Source: Sphagnum compactum
Lineage: Eukaryota; Bryophyta; Sphagnopsida; Sphagnales
DNA: 64,000 nucleotides
Direction: 5' to 3'
NCBI GenBank assembly: GCA_965153455.1
Contig: OZ234503.1
Span: 5,084,001-5,148,000, forward strand
A program made the position numbers and the translations under genes. Of the stretch, positions 45,670-57,797 are shown in pieces. Positions within the stretch are counted from its first letter, which is position 1. Each line of letters opens with the position of its first letter. The notes under the pieces are model-generated. The model was not told where the DNA came from. It saw only the letters and a list, made by a program, of their open reading frames with translations, and made no database searches.

Positions 45670-46968
45670 ATTGCTTTAAACATGGCTTGGACTATGACAT
45701 CCTTTAGTTATAGGTATCCTTCGATGCATTTGCATGCGTCCCATGGACCTTATGGGTATCCACTTTTTATGTTGCACCCATGACAACAAGCACACGGGAA
45801 CCCATGATGCAATTTGTAACACTTTTGCTGTCATTACGTAATATGTTGGCTTCCACGTGGAATAATAATAACTACACATGTTTCCCTTAGCCATGTCTAA
45901 CTCCTTTCATTGACAAGTTGACATTGTCCTCACCAAAGATGGAATTCATACCTTAATTGATGTTGTCATTACCACCCAACACAAATGGATTTACTTCTTC
46001 GATCTAGCACAACTCAAAGCTTTATTGCCTTTGATGTAGCTTAAGCCAAAAAAAAGGGTTATCGCAGTTAACACCCCATTGATCAATTCCTTTCTTTAGC
46101 AATCGAAGTATTTGGATGTCTACACAAATATGCTGATGTGTTTTACACGATTGTGCCAATGCCATTTGGAGCTTCAAAGGGCCTTAAGGCCTTCCTTTTT
46201 CTGTCCTAATCACTTTTCTTTGTTAAAAAATTTCAATATATTGCAAAAAATGCAAGCATCTTTCATCTTAAATCGGGCGATAACAATAGGTCTAACTACT
46301 TCCTGACTTTTGCCCCTTCAGGACACACCCCCCTCACCACAAGTGACCAATATTACAAGCGGTCGATTGTTGAGATGGAAAGTGTCTTCCCCTTTTCTTT
46401 TTTTCCCTTCTTCCTTTGTACAGTTTTGGAAAATGCCGTGTGTTTATAAATAAAATTTTGCAGGGTTTGAAAAGAAAAAAAGAAAAAAAAAGTGAAAATT
46501 TGGACGTGAGAAATATTTTTGCAGGGCCACATAGTGAGCACCGCTGGAGATGCTTCACCCATGGGGACAGTACCAGGGAATCGTGAACAAAGGTGGACGT
46601 TCGGTGTTGGCAGAAAATGCTTTTCCGGCACAATCGAAGAAGATGGTGATCGCGACAAAATGGCCGTGGGTGTTCGCAGAGATGTTGTCTTTCTTTCTTC
46701 ATTTCCATCCCCACAATCGCAGCGTATGTTTGCTATATGTTGTGTGTGTTTCGGAGGGAGTGAGGATCTTGAAAGCTGAGTGACAGTTGTGGATTGGGTG
46801 GGAAAACCAAAACATACGGAATCAGGGGCGGCGTTCTTCAATTCCATGAAGCTGAAGGGTTGGCATAGCTCCGGGTAAGCAAGGATGTGCCCGAGGACTT
46901 TGAGTTAGTAGTTTTGGGAGTTTGGGAGTGGTGGGTGGATTTGCCACCATTTTGTTGCAGTTGTAGGT
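45670..46968. other. Intergenic and promoter region of the M23 gene
   Basis: Two overlapping frames at 46334-46847 on the minus strand and others on the plus strand look like shadows of a CpG-containing, mixed-composition promoter. AT-rich sequence gives way to balanced composition at about 46500, about 450 bp before the start codon. No TATA box could be assigned with confidence. Confidence 0.4.
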
Positions 46969-49841
46969 ATGGGTGCTAAAGCTCGTGGAATTGCAGAAAT
47001 GTCAGACCCAGCAACATTACATAAGGAATCGCATCTCTTGCACACATTGTCTCACGACGCTCTTCATGCCCACACCGCCAGCAGTCCTCCTCCTCCTTTA
47101 AAGCAGCTCCAGGGTTTGTTCTGTGACCGGGAAATTGGGAATGAATGGCATTTTCAAGGAGCTTCCTCCACCCAATTGGGGATCTATTTCAGGAATGTGC
47201 AGTGTGAGAATGCAAGCACGAAAAGATCCATGGCTTTTGCACATGTTGGAGATGCATTCAAGTCATTTCTGGACTTGTGCTCAAACAGGAAATGGGTTAC
47301 CGAAGGAAAAGGAAGATTCGGTGCAAGGGAAGCAATGAGCAAGTTTTTCCAGGAGGCTGTCAACACAAGCTCTCAAGCTCTAGGGTTGAAGGAGCGACCC
47401 ATTGATGTGAAAATCTCTTCATGGACACCAGCACAGGGAGATACACTTGCTGTTCTTGTATCAGTGTCATCACCTGGGGGCAACCTTCTTGACAATATTT
47501 CATTCCCATTCAGGTACTGCTACATTCCCCTTTTAGAATATGGCTCAAGGAACAAGGACGAACCCTCAGAAAATCCAAGTAACAACAAATACAACGAGAA
47601 AGAAGACATGAAAATGTCATAACAAATCAGTAAACGGAGTTCAAGAACAGGAGACATAATGCTGTTTGTTTGGCAGTAGCTTCAAGTCTGCCTGTTTAAG
47701 TAACGGAAAATGAATCTCCTATTGTCTGTTACAATAGGGAACTTGGTAGTCCTCAATCAGTGATGCTCCTACAGACTCACAAGACACATGATGAGTAGGA
47801 CTGGAGGAGCCTTTTTCTTCATGTTCTTGATTACCGCATAAAGTGGACTTGTTGATGCTTGATCAAGGTTTTATGGAGCATGAAGTGGTGCTATTTGCAA
47901 TAATTGTTTAGTCCTTTTTCCTATTCAGTTCACCAAATTGCAGTCAGATTTGACTACTGATGTCCAAACTGAACTACTCCAGCGCATTTACTCAAAGGGG
48001 TGTCAATGTTTTTATCTGGTGTAGGGAGAAGCTTCTGCTTCAGTCACAAGTGCAAGTTTCATGCTCAGGATCCAGGGTTCCGGTATTTCCAACAGCTGTT
48101 GATAATATGACTTGGCGAGCACTCATTCCAACCACCCCATTAGACAAGCCTGGGAATTTGGACATCATAGTAAGCCTAGAAACAAATGTTATCTAGATGC
48201 TGAAACACCCAAGCTCATTTGTTGTTTGTTGGGTTTTTGGAATGTCATTTGAAGTTTGGAAACATGTCACACCTTTATTGGAGGGTTTCTAAAAGGACCC
48301 ACAGGAAAAAATGGAATTGTGCTTGGTCCAAAGTGCTTCATCAATCTTCATTCTTGAATGGGTGCAATTTAACAAATCCCTGAATTCAGCTTACTGGAAC
48401 TTTTGTGACTTGATAGATGTGATGTTGAGGACAAACAATTATTGTGTGATTACAGGTGGAAATAACTGATGGCAGGCATAAGATGTTCGAAGGCACAGTG
48501 GAGATTTGTGATAAGGAATATCCAGTGGAATCAATCTGGGTACAGAAAAGCAAACTTGGTGGTATACTGCCATTCTACACTCATCACCCACTTAGCTCCA
48601 TCCACAAACTTAGGATACCATACTTTCACACCAACCAAGCTTCATAAAAAAATGTGGAAAGAAGGCACTGTTGTTTGATGTAAATTTCTCTTCAATTTGA
48701 CTTACCAGGGCACAAAACATTTGGCGCTCAATAGGTACCCGCATGGAGAGCGAAGTGGTGAAGGCTGTGATAGCAACTGAAAGTGAGGAGCAGATTTGGC
48801 ATGGACCGTTTGTGGTGCCAAGTGAGGGTGAAATCACGACAGGCTATGGCCTTCAGCGCTTCTACAATGGAGTTTTTGCTAAGGGGTATAAACTTTTGTA
48901 GATTGCTGTTGTTTGTGAGAGCCAGATTTTTCAGTTTTTTGGTCAAATTCAATTATTGAGCGTGGGTGGATCTATATGGTGATTATGTGTGTGTGTGTGT
49001 GTGTGTGTGTGTATTTTACCCATTGTAGTAGCATGTGGATGAAGGAATGTAGTGAATGGTGTTTTGCAGATACTATCACCGGGGAGTGGATTATGGTGCT
49101 GATAAAGGATCTCCTGTGAGGGCACCTGCAAATGGGCAAGTAGCTTTGGTGGGAAAAGAATCAGATGGATTCATGCTCCATGGAAACTGTGTGGGTCTCA
49201 ACCATGGTCAGGGAGTTACCAGCATGCTCATGCATCTTGATTCTGCTTGGGTTCAGTAAGTTTTTCTTTGCTTGTTAGTTGTTGCAGTGCGTGTTTTCAT
49301 TTGAAGGAATTGGTTACTAGTGTGGACTTCTTTTGCTGTCTATTAAGGACCAGGAAAATGATGGAGAACAGCACACCAACTTACTTGCACAGAATGTGGC
49401 ACAGTTTCATTTAACAAATTTAGTCGTGACTGTAAAACATAAATTCCTTTTTCTTGGATGATGCTTGGAAAATATTACCAAAGGTTTGCCAACCCCCATG
49501 CCTCATCTGCAGAGAGGGTGAGTTGGTGAGAGCTGGTCAAGTTGTGGGGACTGTTGGGGAGACTGGGTTAGCAACTGGTCCACATCTACACTGGTGTGTG
49601 CCTCCCTCTCCCTCCTCCTTTTTTGTTCTATTTCTCAAATTGACAACTGTCAACAAAATCATATTACTCTGTATCCATGTGTAAGTAGCTTTCCCACAAT
49701 TCCGGAACTTTGGATATTGTAAAACCACTTACTTTTTGTTTGTTTTGTGGTGGCTGTTTTGTGTCTCTCTCAAGGGGCCTCTTTGTTCATGGTAAAGCAG
49801 TTGATCCTGCTCCATGGCTGCAAGAGCAACCTTGGCTTTAG
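46969..49841 (+). CDS. M23 family (LytM-type) zinc metallopeptidase, seven exons
   Basis: Hand model: 46969-47513, 48025-48169, 48456-48561, 48745-48885 extended to start 48735 (151 nt), 49070-49255, 49513-49593, 49775-49841. All introns are GT-AG and all phases close, giving 426 residues plus a stop. Residues about 150-315 form a beta-rich N-terminal part (WRALIPTTPLDKPG). The M23 domain follows, with zinc ligands H319 and D323 (HRGVDYG) and H404 (HLHW) and the assisting H371 (MHLD) and H402; G-rich strands and the DPAPWL end are as in bacterial LytM/NlpD-type enzymes. Members cleave peptidoglycan peptide bridges; a plant target is unknown. A plastid or organelle role is inference. I see no clear signal or transit peptide in the first 50 residues, so location is open. 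Intact, so likely a working gene. Confidence 0.88.
48986..49013 (+). repeat. (GT)n microsatellite in M23 intron 4
   Basis: About 14 GT units between exons 4 and 5; no coding relevance. Confidence 0.9.
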
Positions 49842-51982
49842 TGGCCTTGATGAAAATTGTGACAACTAGAATGGATTCAGGATTGAATGAATGCATGTTT
49901 CTCCCTCTCCCTCTCAATGGATTCAGGGAATGTAATGCATCTTCCCCTCAATAATGGGACAGCGTACATTCACTTAACTTCTTGGAAGAAGCTTAGGCTT
50001 TTTATGTTTGAATTGTCTTTTGTATATGTGCTTTCTCTTTCTTCACTTTCAAATCCTAGTTTTGAGATAGCATGAAACACCAGTTGCTGCATCGGGGGGA
50101 AAGGCTTTTATTTCCAGTGAGTGCAGCTTCTGTGTCTGTTTTCTTTCTCCCTCCCTATATGTGCCAAGCTGTGGAATGGTGTGAAGACATTTCAATCAGT
50201 GGCATGGGTCCACAACTTTCAGAATGGAAGCATGGGTCTTTTCTCCAGTTGCATCTTCCAACCTGAAAAATAAGACAACTAAGTGTTTCAACTCATTACA
50301 AAAACTTCATTGAAACAATTTGGAGAAAGTACTTTCAGAAGTCACCAGGGTCAGTTTTATAAGAGCATGTGTTCACCTCTCTTTTGAGGAAGAATGTCTC
50401 TTGTTTAGTATGAGACAAAAGGAATGAATGACAGCCATGGTCTGCCAACAGAAAGATGAGTACTGCAGTAGTGTTCTATGTACCCTTGGGATTCAAGTGG
50501 AACCTCTAAAACCTTTTCTACATCAACATCAAACTGGCTCAAAATAAATATCTGGAAAGCAATGCTTTGACTACAATCTTATTGCTTAAAACAAACTGGA
50601 AATGAAGGGCATTTTAAAATTATAGATTATACAGGTTTTAGTCATTGCATTGCAGTAAAGGAAATGAAAAGCAGGATATGCAAACTTGTTTGTTGACCAC
50701 TGACTTGATTGGCCTTTTGTTGAGCTTCATAAGATACCATATTAGAAGTAACATCACAGCTCACAGTCAGAGGAAAACGTTCAGGTTCAATAGCAGGACA
50801 CTCAGAATTAGTGCAATTCTGAATAAAGAAAACCTGGCTACTAAACATGCTTTGGATGCAGGCTTTTCAACAATAATGAGATTTGCAGGTTAAATCTAGC
50901 CTGGCAGTTGTGGAGGAAGTGGAAACCAACAACTTAGACAAATCTGGCATCTTTGCACAGCAACATCTCCAGCAAGCTAAGAAAATCGAGAAGTGTGCAA
51001 CTCAAACCAGTAGCTACTATAGCAGTGCTGCCATTTCTTCTGCACCACAACAAAGATGATTTGTAGAATATGCAAAACATGCAGTTCTTCACAGCAAAGG
51101 CAGAAACTACAACTCTTTCCGACACACTAGCACAGGCATATATTTTATGCCACAATAGAGAAGCATTTCATTGTGAAATTCTAAAGAGAGGCAATTTCAA
51201 CACCAAAAAGATAATTCAAAACTTCCAAGAGAACTGAGATTTCAAATTGAGCCTCACTGAAACGAGATGCAATTGAAATGTGAGAGGTCACATTGTGTTG
51301 TTGAACAACTCCAGCAGCAGGCCTACAAAAAGCTCCAGGAAGTTGTCAGAAGGCTAAATGGACAAACAAAGAAACAATAATGTCCTCTTGCATGCCGTTT
51401 TGCATTGAACAGAAGAAAGAGTAATTTACACAGATGAACATAGAGTTTCAAGTGTTTAGGGTTTAGAGTGGGGGTGAGGAATGTCCTTCCTTGCCGGGCT
51501 GCAAATTACACAATTGCAAAGAATACTTGACCACAAACTGTAGAAATCAAGTAGCACACCAATAACATTATATAGCAAAACATTCAATTCTCTTTCCTCT
51601 GAAGAAAAATGTTAGCTCATATATTTATCTGCTCATGAAGGTACATCTTCTTCCAGGTCCCTTGGAGATCTTCTTGTCAGTCTTTTACAGCAGCCTGAAA
51701 TCAATGGCTCCTTTCTTTCCTGTGAGATATCGCTCACGAACATTCTATGCCTGTTCTCTCACTTTCACTGCTGCTTTTTCTTTGTGTATCATATGTGTCT
51801 CTCATCAAAGATTCTTTGGAGTCACCACAAACGCCTAATAGAGCGCCACTCTCTCGACAATGTTTTCTAGTTTCCGAGTTCACATACACAGGAGGCTCTT
51901 TTCAACAACTGTGAGTGACCAAGAATCTAACCCGTATCAACTTCTCCACCAGACATTGGTGGATACATCAATTCTCAACATC

Positions 51983-52029
<47 letters not shown>

Positions 52030-52246
52030 GTTGCCGTTTTCGCGGGAGTCGATGACGGATGCCGAAGCTGCGTTGTTGCATACGAGAGCTTATCGGCATT
52101 CGACATTCGAATTACAACCTGCGCCAAAACTCCAGCCGAAACTAAAACTGAGAGGAAGAATAAGACTTAGTTGCTACTGTAAAAAACCTTGGGAGAGGAG
52201 GAGGAGGCAGATGTGGAAGAATCTTCAATGGCGTTGCTGCTGCTGA
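49842..52246. other. 3' flank of M23 gene and intergenic DNA toward PLATZ
   Basis: Only short overlapping frames. (GA)n microsatellite at 51986-52027 lies about 220 bp beyond the PLATZ stop, possibly in its 3' UTR. No RNA gene or TE was recognised in 50.3-51.9 kb. Confidence 0.45.
51986..52027 (+). repeat. (GA)n microsatellite
   Basis: About 20 GA units. It creates a false Arg/Glu repeat in a plus-strand frame. Confidence 0.9.
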
Positions 52247-53020
52247 CTAGCAATAAGGAGATCTGCGAGGGGTGCCTTTTCTCCGCTTCGCAGAAACCGG
52301 AAGAAGTACAGATTTCGGAGAAGTTGCATGCGTTGAAATGCAACCGCTCCGGATCTTTTTAGGCATCAGAAGGAGAGTGGAGGCCGTAGAAGTGATGGTC
52401 CCGCAGCCAATGCCGTCGCTGGCAGTCCGATTTGAAGAAGTTTGAGTCGGAATGTCATCAAATGGAGAGTCCTCCATAAGATCTTCATCAATAACAGCCT
52501 TCCCGGCTTTCAAGCTTCCTGCAGGAAGGCCAGGGAAGGATGCGAACGGCAAATCGTTGGTTCCAGGTAGCAAGCTTGAGCTGTCTCTTCCTTGGCGCAT
52601 TACAGCATCCACCTTGCAAGCCACGGAGCAGTAGCTGTAGGAGTCTTGTAGACTGCGCTCGCAAGTTCCACAAGCATTTCCGAGCCCCTTTGCAGGACGT
52701 GGTTGTGGCCTCTGATTGAGGAACACCACTCTCGCACTGTTGATAATGTAGGTCTGCACTTGCGAACAATCAAGCAACCTCTGGATGTCGTGCAGGCGAA
52801 TTACATCGTGATAAACATATCGCCTGATCTGCAGAAGGCAATGCCTGTTATGGCTGCTCATGCAATGCTGGCAGACTCCGCCATTGCAATCAACACAGTA
52901 CACATTCCTCTCGTTCTTTTTCGACGTAGCATGCTTTGTGCAAGGTACAAAAAACTTCTCGCTCAAAAGTGCCTGCAACCAAGCTGGTTTCTGCGGCACT
53001 GACAAATCATATCCCACCAT
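52247..53020 (-). CDS. PLATZ-family zinc-dependent DNA-binding protein, intronless
   Basis: Complete single-exon frame of 257 residues on the minus strand. PLATZ proteins are plant nuclear factors that bind AT-rich DNA and mostly repress transcription. The first zinc module is C27-x2-H30, C42-x2-C45, C50-x2-C53, H57-x2-H60. Next is the conserved RRYVYHDVIRL core, with IINSARVVFLNQRP. The second module is C117-x2-C120-x10-C131-x3-C135. The C-terminal basic segment KRRKGTPRRSP matches the family's end and may be a nuclear signal. Family members I know from flowering plants have several introns; this one has none, so a retrocopy origin or lineage-specific intron loss is possible. No poly-A tract or target duplication was seen. 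All zinc ligands are present, so it is likely functional. Confidence 0.92.
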   Translation of the reverse strand: MVGYDLSVPQKPAWLQALLSEKFFVPCTKHATSKKNERNVYCVDCNGGVCQHCMSSHNRHCLLQIRRYVYHDVIRLHDIQRLLDCSQVQTYIINSARVVFLNQRPQPRPAKGLGNACGTCERSLQDSYSYCSVACKVDAVMRQGRDSSSLLPGTNDLPFASFPGLPAGSLKAGKAVIDEDLMEDSPFDDIPTQTSSNRTASDGIGCGTITSTASTLLLMPKKIRSGCISTHATSPKSVLLPVSAKRRKGTPRRSPYC

Positions 53021-54190
53021 GATTACTGAGCCAAAAATAAACTACAAAACACACACACAAAACTCGCCGACCAGTACCAGAGATTGACAGGAGAACGATG
53101 ACCGCATTCCAAGAACAAACTTTGTTTGTACAACTTCTTGCAACAGAATGTCACAAAATCGGCCTGCGATCTCTCAGTAGAAGCAGTAGACAGACTCAGG
53201 ACTGCGTCCTCTTAGACCAATTGACGTCACTTCTCTCCACAAGACACATTCCGAGGGGAAAAAGTTCTCCACAACTCAAATTTGCTGACTCCCTTGCACA
53301 TACACTTCTTCGATGCACAGTAACGTAAGCCCTTCACCACCAGAGAAGAAGTGTTTACAGTGTCAAGGCAAGACGCCTCTCCAGAATCCTCCTCCAAGCT
53401 CCGGTAAGGCATCCGTCGTCAGAACGAAAGTTACTTAACATATAAGAAGAAGACGAAGCTACACACAGAGTACAATGCATATCCAGAGACCAAACTCTCT
53501 CCCTACAAACAAAATATGAGCTCAATCGAAGTCTAACGAAACACCTTGATCATCAATTTTCCTAAAGCAAAGTCTCCCCCGCACACACACTTTTTCTTCG
53601 CAATCTACCAAATCTCCCTCTGATGTTCTCTCCAATTGCTACTCTCTCCTTCAATTGCGATCAACCGAAACCTGAATCTCGGTTCTCACTCCTGAAGACA
53701 CACAAAACAACGAAACAAGAACCGTCCCCTGAAAAAATCGACCGATCACTCACACGTCGAACTTCCCTACACGGCTGGCTGGCTGTCAGAGCTTCCTCTT
53801 CAGAAATAGAAAGAAGAGGAAACAGAACTCCATCATTGAAGGCGATTCCTCCACTCCCGAAGAATTGGAGAAGACCAACAAAATTGCCCAGAACAAACCA
53901 AAACAACAACAAACTCCTCTCTTCCACCAGTAGCAGCTACAAGTACAGGGTCTTCAGCTCAGTTCTCAGATCCGAATGCAGCCGTTGCTGTTGCGGCTGC
54001 GAAGAGAAATGAGATCGGCGCCGAACAAATCCGCGTGAGCAGCAGCAGAGATCTGGTTTGCCTCGGCATCACTGGCAGTGAAGGTCGCGGCTCGGCTGCC
54101 AGACTGGCCTGCTGCCTGCAAGGCGGGAACATGTTCGTCGTGCCGGACAGGAACGCGGGCCATCCACGAAGCCGCAACCGAGTGAGGGAG
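53021..54190 (-). promoter_or_regulatory. Putative promoter / 5' leader of PLATZ gene
   Basis: Mixed-composition, CpG-containing DNA (richest at about 53960-54180) immediately upstream of the PLATZ start, giving way to AT-rich repeats at 54230. On the minus strand it would hold the promoter and leader, perhaps with a leader intron. Frames on both strands here (for example 53623-54012 on +) have no family resemblance. Confidence 0.4.
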
Positions 54191-54279
54191 ACTAGTACCT
54201 CCTAGACTACTTACTGTAGGGGACGGTGGAAATTAAAGATTTTTTTAATTTCTAAAAAATTGCACAACTTGGTGATAAT

Positions 54280-54545
54280 CAGTGTTGTTTTTTGGGTCAA
54301 TTTTGTGATGTACCCAAAGTGGCAAATGATCCATAGGAAGATTTAGCCAACTTTCCCTACTAGCTACACATGAAAGTAATTTTTTAAAAACACCCTTCTA
54401 TTGTTTTGGCTGCATACTTGAACCATGTTTAGAAATCTGGAGATTTTTCTTAATTTTGGTAAAATTCTGAGTCTAAAATCTCAAAAAGCACTTGATTTTA
54501 GCACTTCTAAATTTTAATATAGCTTTTTGGCTATGAATAGCTAGC
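54280..54545. mobile_element. MITE-like element, 'CAGTGTTGTTTTT' family, copy 1
   Basis: Begins CAGTGTTGTTTTTTGGGTC and runs on with the family block AATTTTGTGATGTA...GATTTAGCCAA. The right end is decayed. CAGTG ends with short inverted repeats resemble hAT elements. Confidence 0.5.
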
Positions 54546-54796
54546 AAAAAAAAAGGCAGGAGATTATAGTAACGCAATTATTTTGGTCACTTTTCGCCGT
54601 ACTGTATGATACGATTTTTTGGAAGCCTTCTCTTGGTTGGTTTGTTCATCCTGGCGGAGAGAGTGAACCAACAGCTACAAGTGCACCATGAAAGATGGAT
54701 GGATGATAGGTGAACAGAAAACGTTGTTGTTCCATGGGGTTCCACTCTTCCGTAGCTAATTAGCACTCGGTTAGTTCATGCTTTCAACGGATGGTG

Positions 54797-55015
54797 CAGT
54801 GGTCACCAGGGTGAACAGCCAGCACCTACATAGTAGGTATACTTGTACCATAACCTTAGTGATTGAGGGCTCCTAGAGATTACTTTTAACTATTGAATTT
54901 GAACTCTGAGACCCTGCTTTCATCTTATGATGGGATATATATAAAGTTTAGAAGCAACCCAAGAGAATTTGTGGTTTTTACCATGGTACCGGCATAGGTC
55001 CTGGTCAGCCCAAGG
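54797..55015. mobile_element. MITE-like element, 'GGGTGAACC' family, copy 1
   Basis: Left end CCAGGGTGAACAGCCAGCACC, right end the degraded inverse (…GTCAGCCCAAGG). Its interior (TTTGAACTCTGAGACC, CTTATGATGGGATAT, AGAAGCAACC) matches 59877-60072. Confidence 0.5.
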
Positions 55016-56007
55016 CCTGTAATTGTGGCTGTTAGTTCACTCTGGCCAAACCATGCCACCCCAGGGACGAGGTGATCCAGGGACGAGGTGTGGACAGGAA
55101 ACACTTTTTGGTTGTTCCTGTCCCATCGCTACCCACCCTGGTTAGTAATGTACTCGCCATTCACATACATCTACCTAAGTGATAGTCAGCAAGTGCCCTA
55201 CTTGCCTGTTGATAAAGTAACCACTTAACATTCCCCATTCCCCACGGTCTTACATATGCTCCTTTGAGTCGTCACGGTTCCCATTGGCCTTGGCTCCATG
55301 GTAGAAATTATGATTTTTGGGTTGACTCTAAACATTAGAAATATTAGTACATGAATGGTTTAGGCATAATTTTTTAAAAATTATTTATTACTTGTGCCAA
55401 AAATATATAATCATTATAAAAACTAAGAGAATCTGCAAGTTTTTGTCGGTCAGGTTTGAACTGCAGACCCCAGACCCTGTAGTTCAAGAACTTAAGGTCA
55501 AGACAGTCTAGACACGCTAACCTGTCTCATAAATGTAGCACCATTTAAAAATCAGGTGCGAAAGTTAAAATGTAAAAATTAATTAATTATTTGGCAGTTT
55601 GTTGATTACTCCCATTTAAAAACTAAATCAGGATCTCCCACTAACATTTCCCAGGTTAGCCTAAATACATCCTATAAGAGTCCTCACTTGAGATGGTGAA
55701 GGTACCACTGTAGGTGCCTGTTCACCCTGGCCTTCCCAATGCATGGTGCACTGACGGGTGGTGCACTGATGGTTGCGGGGTCGCGTCTTAGAAAACTCCA
55801 CCACTGCCACAACCTAAACACTGAAAAAGAAAATGCAATGTTTTTAAGAAAATCTTTCATCCTAGGGTTTGGATTTTTGAAGTCAACATGAAGTTACTAT
55901 TCATCGGCCTTCACCTCAAATGATAACCACCTGCTTTTGACCTTCGCCTCAAATAATGGTGCACTTTTTCTAGTACCTCAAAATAGGTAGTACTACAAGT
56001 GTGTATG
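55016..56007. other. Intergenic with a degenerate MITE-like copy
   Basis: 55440-55735 resembles the 'GGGTGAACC' family (TTTGAACTGCAGACC..., right end GTGCCTGTTCACCCTGGCC). No gene. Confidence 0.4.
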
Positions 56008-56260
56008 TGCTTTTTTTCCAATTTTGTGATGTAGCGTGTGATAATCATCCATGAGATGACAGTTTAGCCAAATACAATTTTTTTCAAAAAAATTTTATAA
56101 AAAAAAGCATCCTTCTATATAATTTGTTACCTGTCTTGGAACCCGATGTAGAATCTGACGATTTTTTAAAAAAAAATTTCAATTTCAAATTTGGTGATTT
56201 GAAACTCCAAAAAAGGCCCTTTTTCACATTTCTGAAAAAAGTTCACAGTACAAGGAACAC
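56008..56260. mobile_element. MITE-like element, 'CAGTGTTGTTTTT' family, degraded copy
   Basis: Carries the diagnostic TTTTTTTCCAATTTTGTGATGTAG block followed by ATCATCCATGAGATGA and TTTAGCCAAA. Ends poorly defined. Confidence 0.45.
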
Positions 56261-57516
56261 TGCATTGGGTATACCTTTCTCAATTATAGGCCTCTCTTGC
56301 AATATCTTGGTGGGCACTACAAAGGAAGTAAAGAGAAATACTAAAAACAAATAAAAGAAGGGTATCCAGTGTTCACAAACGAATTGGTTTTTGTCAAATA
56401 TAAGTTGAATTGTAAATCCTTTGGAAATAAAGAAAAACCCATGAGTGCAGGCAGCTGCCAACAAGATCCAAGAGCGGGGGATGGGTGGAGCCCTTAGGGA
56501 ATACCGCTGCCTCCTTAACTGAAAACTTTCAGTCAACTCAAGTCGTTTCTTTATTGGACAAAGTTGGGTTACAGCATGCGTGACTATTAATTGCCTGAGA
56601 TTTTCCAACTGCACATAGGGTGGGATTGGAGCCTCACTTGCCCCATTTGAAATAGGGCCACGCTCCAGAATGAACCAACAGCCACCTAATACACCATCCG
56701 TAGGATGGATGGTCAATACGACTTGGGTGTGGATGAACCTCAACAGACTTGAGGTTCTGTTTCACCTTGCTAACGTATGTAAAGATAGGCTTTGAAAGTA
56801 GGTAGGACAGTAGGTGACTACTTCATAAGTACATAGATGTAAATGGTTAAAAGTTAAAACCCAGTGTTGGGTGGGTATTTGATTTCGCAAATAACTACTG
56901 CTTCCAGTTTTAAAATATTTCATAATGAGAGACCTGTCCGGTTTCGGGTTTTTTGAAAAAGAAAATCTGGATCAAATAACTGCCTGTTACAGTTATTTTA
57001 AAAGCCTCAAAGACCCATTAGTTTTCATAAAAGAACTGGCAGTTTGCTGGGTGGTTATTTGATTTGATTTTTAAAAAAGTTGAGAACTGTGGTTATATCT
57101 CAAGCATTTGATTTTTTGAAAACCATGCATGGTTATGACTCTTAAAACTTCTGTGATACCCGGAGGGGGTCCGCCAATACTCACCCAACCCTGAATAAAT
57201 ACGCAGGTGAGGGTTAGTGGGTTGTTACATGGATGGTAGTAAAAACAACTCTGATAACCACCATGCTTTAGCTAGAGAACTAGAACCCAATGGAAAAGTG
57301 TTCCTGTCCACCTACCGCCCATCTTTCAATGGTGCACTGGTGGCTGTTAGTTCACTCTAGCCCTTGGAATGATGGGCTGTGTGTCTGAACCAGTGCAAGT
57401 TAAGTTACATTAAGTTAGTGTGGAGAATCATGAGTGGGGAGATTGTTGATGGGGAGGGTGGCTCGATTATTTGCTGACAATAATTAAGAATATTATTATC
57501 TTTTGTTAACATATAG
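56261..57516. other. Intergenic, no gene seen
   Basis: A 166-codon minus-strand frame (56243-56743) overlaps repeat sequence and resembles no family. Single termini of the 'GGGTGAACC' repeat family occur at 56661-56685 and 57338-57361. Confidence 0.4.
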
Positions 57517-57797
57517 CCAAGGTTTTTTTTCCAATTTTGTGATGTAGCTAAAGTGTGATCATCCATAAGATGATTTAGCCAGATTTGGCTACAGACTCTA
57601 TGAAAGTAGAGAAAAAACAGAATCCTTCTATATTCTTGGCTCCCTACTGAAACTTATCATAAAATTCTGGTGATCTGGAAACTCTTTTTTTTTTAATCTG
57701 CAAAATTTGAGCCATTGTTTCCATGGAAAATCCTTTTAAGTCGAAATCATATATTCCAGGTCGAAATTTGGCGAAATTTGGCCCAAAAACAACACTG
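57517..57797 (+). mobile_element. MITE-like element, 'CAGTGTTGTTTTT' family, best copy
   Basis: About 281 bp. Left end CCAAGGTTTTTTTTCCAATT, right end GGCCCAAAAACAACACTG (inverse of CAGTGTTGTTTTTGGGCC). The two ends are related as an imperfect inverted repeat. Reverse complement of 63439-63715 with moderate divergence. Flanks CATATAGC and CATGATATAGC may be an altered 8-bp duplication. Confidence 0.55.

Noticed and set aside
51860-52246. 128-codon plus-strand frame
   Set aside because: It runs through a (GA)n microsatellite giving an Arg/Glu repeat and lies antisense to the PLATZ end, with no family resemblance.
53623-54012. 129-codon plus-strand frame with a transit-peptide-like start
   Set aside because: Ser/Arg-rich composition alone does not make a transit peptide, no downstream domain follows, and it lies in the promoter region of the PLATZ gene.
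54790-54960. tRNA-derived SINE (TGGTGCAGTGG as A box, TTTGAACTC as B box)
   Set aside because: The box spacing of about 100 bases is too long for a tRNA promoter, and both ends of the repeat are inverted copies, which fits a MITE better.
56243-56743. 166-codon minus-strand frame
   Set aside because: Overlaps MITE-like sequence and a repeated terminus, with no recognisable domain.
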